NCBI GenBank assembly: GCA_018065085.1
Contig: JAGHUA010000001.1
Span: 23,912 to 87,911 of the forward strand
Source: Candidatus Liminaster caballi
GTDB lineage: Bacteria; Bacteroidota; Bacteroidia; Bacteroidales; UBA3663
Length of the DNA stretch: 64,000 nt
Reading direction: 5' to 3'
The notes beneath the pieces are model-generated. The model was not told where the DNA came from. It worked only from the letters and a program-made list of their open reading frames with translations, and did not search any database. Positions 60,279 through 64,000 of the stretch are shown here, piece by piece (the stretch's first letter is position 1; every line of letters starts with the position of its first letter). Made by a program: the position numbers and the translations under genes.

Positions 60279-62654
60279 TTACTTAATAATCATCTTCTTG
60301 CCATTGCAAATGAAGATACCGTTAGAAGGATTGATAACCTCACGACCATTGAGATCAAAGAAGCGAGTTACATTCTTCTGAGCTTCTACGTTCTCAATGC
60401 CTGTGCCAGAGCCCTCTTCTTCGTCAAATACAATTCGGAGAGAACCAGCTGCTTGAACAACGAGTACGAGCACAGCCTTGTTTGCTGCAAATGTTTCGCC
60501 AGAGAATGGACGGAATGCAGTTTCACTGCCAACTGTGCTCATGCCATACACATAAGAGCCGAAGCTACTTGTTGATGCGACTGTAGGATATGCACTTGTT
60601 GCAACGAAATCGTTTTCTGTTACAGCAACGCCACCATCAGCCACTTCTACAAACGAATGGCTGTTGCCCTCAATGCTATTCAAGAGAACACCTGTGTTGG
60701 CAGGAAGTACGTTAGAATCAATTTTTGTAAGGTTGATTGTGCTACCATCAACATTTGCCTTATAGCATTCAACCGTAGCAGGAATCTCTACAGGATATGC
60801 GCAAGAGAATGTACCGAGACCATTTGCGTTGGTTGAGGGATTGATCTGACGAGGAGAGACAGTTGTAGTGTAGTTTGAGTATGAAATGTTGCTGCAAGTA
60901 ACAACTATAGAAGATATATAAATTGCACCATTCTTGGGATTATCAATTCTGAAATATTTATATCCTTCTGTATTTGTAAAGGTGTTTTCGCCTGCAGCAT
61001 TTGCTGTTCCATCACAAGAAGTTGCCCCAGTAGTAGGATTTGCTGTATTACCAAAGTAAACGTCACATAATTTATTATTGGATGAAGTATATGTGATTTT
61101 CACATCTTTGATGTCTATAGATGTATTATTGTATATCCAACTAGTTGTTTCATTATTACTTATTTTACGCATTTGGAGAATCGAATATACATTTGATCCA
61201 GATTCTTTTCCTTGGCAACAACCATAATATTTAAAACCAGTAACCGTCTGCATATCTCTATCTACACCATCAGTTGTATATGTAGTATGTACATTCTGAT
61301 AATTAAGTGTTATCTCAAAATCATCACCTTCACTAACGTCAGCAAATACGGCATAGTAAGTGGCGTCAGCTGATGCAGCAACATTACCAGAAACGAGGTC
61401 GCCAGCATCTGTTGCTGCTGAGTTTGCGCTCCAACCTACAAAAGTTTTGCCATATATATCCAATCCTGTTGGGAATGTGATATTCGTGCCATCCTCGAAC
61501 TGTGAAGGTGCAATCTCTGAGGTATTGCCATTTACGCTCCAAGTAATTGTGCGGTAAACAATCTCATCAAAGTTTGCCTTGATTGTAATGGCATGATCAG
61601 CCATTGTCCATTCCTTCACATTTGATGCTGTGAAGGTACGTGTTGATCCATCAACAACCTGAATGTTGCGGAACTTGTAACCGTCAGAAGGAGTAGCTAC
61701 GATATTGATTCTCTCACCAACGGCATAATAGTCACCAGAAGTAACAGCCGCACCGCCACATGTTACTGTGAGAGTACCATTAGTTGGCTCCTCTATGGTT
61801 ACTTTATAAAGAGCCCCATAAACGGCATAAAGTGTTGTGTTAGCAGATGGCTTATAAGTAGAACCTGCCGTTAAACCAGCATCAATAGTAGCATTTCCTT
61901 CTGTGGCAGTCCAACCCATGAACTTATAACCAGTGTTTGCTGTACATGAGGGCAGAGTTACACCTGCACCAGCAGAAGCTTCGGTAAGGCTGGAAGTAGA
62001 GCATGTACCATTTGTGCCCGCGTTAAAGGTTACAGTATAAGGAGTTGCAACCGCAGCTTCTGAATATGTGACCACAATCTTTTTTACATTTAAATTCTTA
62101 CCAGCGGCTACGGTAGGAGCCATGCAAAAGTATGCAGCTTCGTTTTCAGCCAATGTTGTACCAGAAGTGTTGATACTAAATGTCATGTCTGCAGATGTAG
62201 ATGATGCAACTGCCTCAGAAATGACCATCTGATAATTTGCATTGCATACTGCTAATGAAATGCCACTTGTTGCTGCATTTGAAGCGTTAGTTACGACAAT
62301 TTTGGAAATTTTATAGCCCGTTTTACCAGGTATCTTCATGTATGCGGTGGAAGCAATTGTGTTTGCAGACGATGCATTATACTTCACATTTTTACCCAAA
62401 AATACAGAATAAACTTTTGATGCACCAGAGCCAGTACTTGCTTGATAAAGAGAACCAGAGTTAGCGGTTTTGAAATAAATGGTATTGCCATTGAATACGT
62501 AGCCAGTTTCTGTAGTACAAGTATTCTTACTATCTGTAGGGAAACCAGAAGGATAGTTTTTTGTGGAACTGAAGTCGTACGTTACGACTAAATCAGCTGC
62601 CCACGCCGTGACACTCATCACAGCAACGAGTAAAGATAGTAGTAGTTTTTTCAT
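60279..62654 (-). CDS. large secreted protein with InlB-type repeats and C-terminal tail
   Basis: The 791-residue protein has a signal peptide (MKKLLLSLLVAVMSVTAWAA). A beta-rich N-terminal domain is followed by Listeria-Bacteroides (InlB B) repeats at about 200-280 (YTVTFNAGTNGTCSTSS and KFMGWTA), a Gly/Thr-rich repeat-like domain (KVTIEEPTNGTLTV, ITIKANFDE) and another partial InlB-type repeat (FVGWSANSAATD). Further beta-sandwich domains precede the C-terminal tail (FDLNGREVINPSNGIFICN then KKMIIK), which resembles the tail of three other secreted proteins here. It is presumably surface-exposed. A 56-aa peptide gene follows after 25 bases. Confidence 0.85.
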   Translation of the reverse strand: MKKLLLSLLVAVMSVTAWAADLVVTYDFSSTKNYPSGFPTDSKNTCTTETGYVFNGNTIYFKTANSGSLYQASTGSGASKVYSVFLGKNVKYNASSANTIASTAYMKIPGKTGYKISKIVVTNASNAATSGISLAVCNANYQMVISEAVASSTSADMTFSINTSGTTLAENEAAYFCMAPTVAAGKNLNVKKIVVTYSEAAVATPYTVTFNAGTNGTCSTSSLTEASAGAGVTLPSCTANTGYKFMGWTATEGNATIDAGLTAGSTYKPSANTTLYAVYGALYKVTIEEPTNGTLTVTCGGAAVTSGDYYAVGERINIVATPSDGYKFRNIQVVDGSTRTFTASNVKEWTMADHAITIKANFDEIVYRTITWSVNGNTSEIAPSQFEDGTNITFPTGLDIYGKTFVGWSANSAATDAGDLVSGNVAASADATYYAVFADVSEGDDFEITLNYQNVHTTYTTDGVDRDMQTVTGFKYYGCCQGKESGSNVYSILQMRKISNNETTSWIYNNTSIDIKDVKITYTSSNNKLCDVYFGNTANPTTGATSCDGTANAAGENTFTNTEGYKYFRIDNPKNGAIYISSIVVTCSNISYSNYTTTVSPRQINPSTNANGLGTFSCAYPVEIPATVECYKANVDGSTINLTKIDSNVLPANTGVLLNSIEGNSHSFVEVADGGVAVTENDFVATSAYPTVASTSSFGSYVYGMSTVGSETAFRPFSGETFAANKAVLVLVVQAAGSLRIVFDEEEGSGTGIENVEAQKNVTRFFDLNGREVINPSNGIFICNGKKMIIK

Positions 62655-62799
62655 AAATGTGTTTTTTGATTTATAAATAATGATTATGTATAAGATGCGT
62701 ACGGACGGGGAGCTACTCCAGATCCGCTAAATCAAAGAACACATTTTCAGAGGACTCACACATATTATATATATACGCGCGTGAGGAAGCCTTTAAAAT

Positions 62800-62838
62800 G
62801 AAAAATGACGCGGGCGGCTGAATTCGCTCGTCCCCGTC
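62800..62838 (-). terminator. possible terminator of the candidate structured RNA
   Basis: On the minus strand GACGGGGACG pairs with CGCCCGCGTC (62829-62838 with 62807-62816) with two mismatches, followed by ATTTTTCATTTT. If it works it separates the RNA from the InlB-repeat gene. Confidence 0.5.
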
Positions 62839-63189
62839 AACCTAGGCCTACCACAGCCCGTACAATCAGAAACGAGCAGCTGCAGAGACCCACGTCAAAA
62901 GCATATATAACATCCATCGAGCCATGATTGTGCCAATTTTCTGGACACAATGATGACTGCCGAAGGATGGGATATACTTCCCATAGGACATCTACTACTG
63001 CTTTGCTTCTTGGATTGTACTCAAATGGTGGTAGTATTTGGTTGACCAAGACCAAACGTATGTAAACGTCTTCCCATAAAATCACCTGATGCTGCGGCAC
63101 TCTAAGCGAATGTGACAACACAGGCAGTCAAACCTTCACAATCCCCATTGTTATGAAGTCCCACCCGGGGTGGGCTCTGCAAAGATTTA
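62800..63189 (-). ncRNA. candidate structured RNA, about 390 nt, upstream of the InlB-repeat gene
   Basis: The minus strand has a -7 promoter element at 63196-63203 and a terminator-like hairpin followed by T-rich sequence at 62800-62838. Between them are several strong hairpins: CCCACCC/GGGTGGG (63160-63174), CTTCACAAT/ATTG..TGAAG (63134-63158), ATGGGA/TCCCAT (62967-62984) and ATTGTGCC/GG..CACAAT (62927-62951). A 94-codon frame exists here but has no recognisable protein character. It does not show the conserved signatures of RNase P, tmRNA or SRP RNA. A 6S-like or other RNA, or a long 5' leader of the downstream gene, are alternatives. Confidence 0.5.
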
Positions 63190-63195
63190 ACGGTG

Positions 63196-63203
63196 CAAAG
63201 ATA
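63196..63203 (-). promoter_or_regulatory. -7 promoter element of the candidate structured RNA
   Basis: The minus strand reads TATCTTTG (complement of 63196-63203), followed by CACCG. No -33 TTTG lies at the expected distance. Confidence 0.55.
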
Positions 63204-63409
63204 ATAAGTTTTTTAATACGATTTACTTTTTCTCCCCTATTTTATCTACTTTTTCATCATTATTTAATGTTATGCTCCCATTTTTTGATTAAACGACTCC
63301 TATTTCCCTCATTTATATCTCTTTTAGGCAACAAAATAAAGATATATTCACAAAAATAATCGACCTGTACGGTAAGAATTTTCGATTAAATTCACGGATA
63401 ATTCACGGT

Positions 63410-63453
63410 CATTTACGTTACGCCGTAGGCATTCATTCTTTTTTAACGCGAAT
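63410..63453 (+). repeat. 44-bp direct repeat, copy 1 (copy 2 at 63694-63737)
   Basis: The 44 bases beginning CATTTACGTTACGCCGTAGG recur at 63694-63737 with three differences. The region between also contains several CCGTGAATT, CCGCGAATT and related motifs. No gene is recognised from 63204 to 63772. Confidence 0.9.
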
Positions 63454-63574
63454 ATCCGTTGAATTATCCGTGAATTATTCCGAAAATTTTCTTTTTGTAG
63501 GCTTTTATTCGTACAAGTCGAAAAAAAACTCCGCAATGCCATTAGTAAAGCAATGCGGAATTATCTCTCTTTTT

Positions 63575-63677
63575 ACGCGAATTAGCCGTAAATTTTCCGC
63601 GAATTTCACCATAAATTCTATTCTTTATGACCTTCTTGATGCAGATTACAATCGTAATCAGAATCTACTTCTTTTGG
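63575..63677 (+). repeat. 103-bp direct repeat, copy 1 (copy 2 at 63730-63832)
   Basis: The 103 bases recur at 63730-63832 with two differences (offset 155). On the minus strand both copies contain the same frame end (PKEVDSDYDCNLHQEGHKE and stop), followed by ATTCTATTCT-complement and CGCGGAAAATT-type sequence. So the 3' end of a former gene plus downstream sequence has been duplicated. Confidence 0.93.
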
Positions 63678-63772
63678 ACGGACAATTTATGGGCATTTAC
63701 GTTAGGCCGTAGGCATTAATTCTTTTTAAACGCGAATTAGCCGTGAATTTTCCGCGAATTTTACCATAAATT

Positions 63773-63955
63773 CTATTCTTTATGACCTTCTTGATGCAGA
63801 TTACAATCGTAATCAGAATCTACTTCTTTTGGCACTATTTCCATCAAACGATCAAGCAGTTTGTAGTAGCAGTTAATTTCTTGCTCGCAAACATTACTTA
63901 ATTGAGTTCGGAATGTACACTCATGGCCGCTCCAATGATTTTGAACACTGTATCT
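63773..63955 (-). pseudogene. remnant reading frame with protein-like character
   Basis: An open minus-strand stretch without a usable upstream start encodes a protein-like sequence (HECTFRTQLSNVCEQEINC, YYKLLDRLMEIVPKEVDSD) ending in HQEGHKE and stop. Its last 20 codons are duplicated in the 103-bp repeat. It overlaps, in another frame, the GxxExxY remnant at 63898-63975. I do not recognise the family; it may be the end of a decayed gene. Confidence 0.4.
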
Positions 63956-63975
63956 TTATACAACTTGTAATCCAT
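63898..63975 (-). pseudogene. truncated GxxExxY-family gene start
   Basis: On the minus strand 25 codons starting at 63975 encode MDYKLYKDTVFKIIGAAMSV then HSELN and a stop. This matches the N-terminus of GxxExxY proteins (typically KIIGAAMEVHxELG followed by GxxExxY). The stop falls exactly where the GxxExxY motif should begin, so only a fragment remains. Sequence beyond the right edge of the window is upstream. Confidence 0.5.
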
Positions 63976-64000
63976 CTACTAAAAAAAGAATTTACGAAAA

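Larger units (their letters stand above)
63204..64000. other. gene-poor, repeat-rich right end
   Basis: Apart from the repeats and remnants listed, I see no intact gene here. The region is AT-rich and dominated by variants of CCGTGAATT, CCGCGAATT and CGCGAATTAGCC. It looks like a decayed intergenic or mobile-element-scarred stretch. Confidence 0.7.

Noticed and set aside
62837..63121. 94-residue minus-strand protein
   Set aside because: The sequence has no family resemblance or coding bias, and the region contains several strong hairpins consistent with an RNA.
62800..63189. RNase P, tmRNA or SRP RNA
   Set aside because: None of their invariant sequence blocks was found; the call is left as an unidentified structured RNA.
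63348..63542. 64-residue minus-strand frame in the right-end repeats
   Set aside because: It is made of the CCGTGAATT-type repeat sequence and has no protein family character.

Overview
The window is chromosomal DNA of a member of the order Bacteroidales, most like Prevotellaceae or a relative. Evidence: two SusC/SusD outer-membrane uptake loci, promoters of the Bacteroidota type (TTTG about 20 bases upstream of TAnnTTTG), many lipoproteins, a set of secreted proteins sharing a short C-terminal tail, and a dnaN-exonuclease-DUF4835-recN cluster. No rRNA, tRNA, CRISPR array or intact insertion sequence was seen.

Region 1 (1-21.3 kb) is a polysaccharide utilisation locus with the logic of beta-mannan or glucomannan use. 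SusC, SusD and two TIG-domain surface lipoproteins bind and import glycan. A GH5 lipoprotein cuts the chain outside the cell. A GH36 alpha-galactosidase and an unclassified predicted glycosidase are exported. A GPH-type symporter imports small oligosaccharides. An AGE-family epimerase (cellobiose 2-epimerase type) and a GH130 phosphorylase would turn mannobiose into mannose-1-phosphate plus glucose, and a mannose-6-phosphate isomerase leads to glycolysis. A four-helix-bundle gene and three arrays of a 9-bp repeat interrupt the operon.

Region 2 (21.4-26.8 kb) holds an AAA/DUF4143 ATPase behind four copies of a 33-bp-period repeat, a secreted Fn3 protein with a 56-aa partner peptide, a 41-bp-period palindromic array, and class II fructose-bisphosphate aldolase. 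Region 3 (26.9-31.1 kb) is a Phe/Tyr biosynthesis operon preceded by a very clear attenuator: a 21-aa leader peptide with eight consecutive Phe/Tyr codons, an antiterminator and a terminator.

Region 4 (31.1-43 kb) has an M6 metalloprotease and a second SusC/SusD operon with a zinc metallohydrolase lipoprotein, a DUF4302-like lipoprotein and a tailed secreted protein; it looks like a protein or peptide uptake locus. Region 5 (43-59.6 kb) is housekeeping: two deoxynucleoside kinases, RNase Z, NAD synthase, a helical protein, a sugar porter with a small overlapping gene, a candidate sRNA, a low-molecular-weight phosphatase, an OmpH/Skp lipoprotein, a dipeptidase, and the dnaN cluster.

Region 6 (59.6-64 kb) repeats the unusual layout of region 2: a large secreted protein, then a 56-aa peptide with the same last 13 residues, then an array of dyad repeats, here with 42-bp period. 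Upstream is a candidate structured RNA of about 390 nt, then a decayed stretch with direct repeats and gene remnants. The two-locus peptide/secreted-protein/array layout is the most original feature. The aromatic attenuator and the candidate sRNA at 51.6 kb are the best-supported undescribed regulatory elements.
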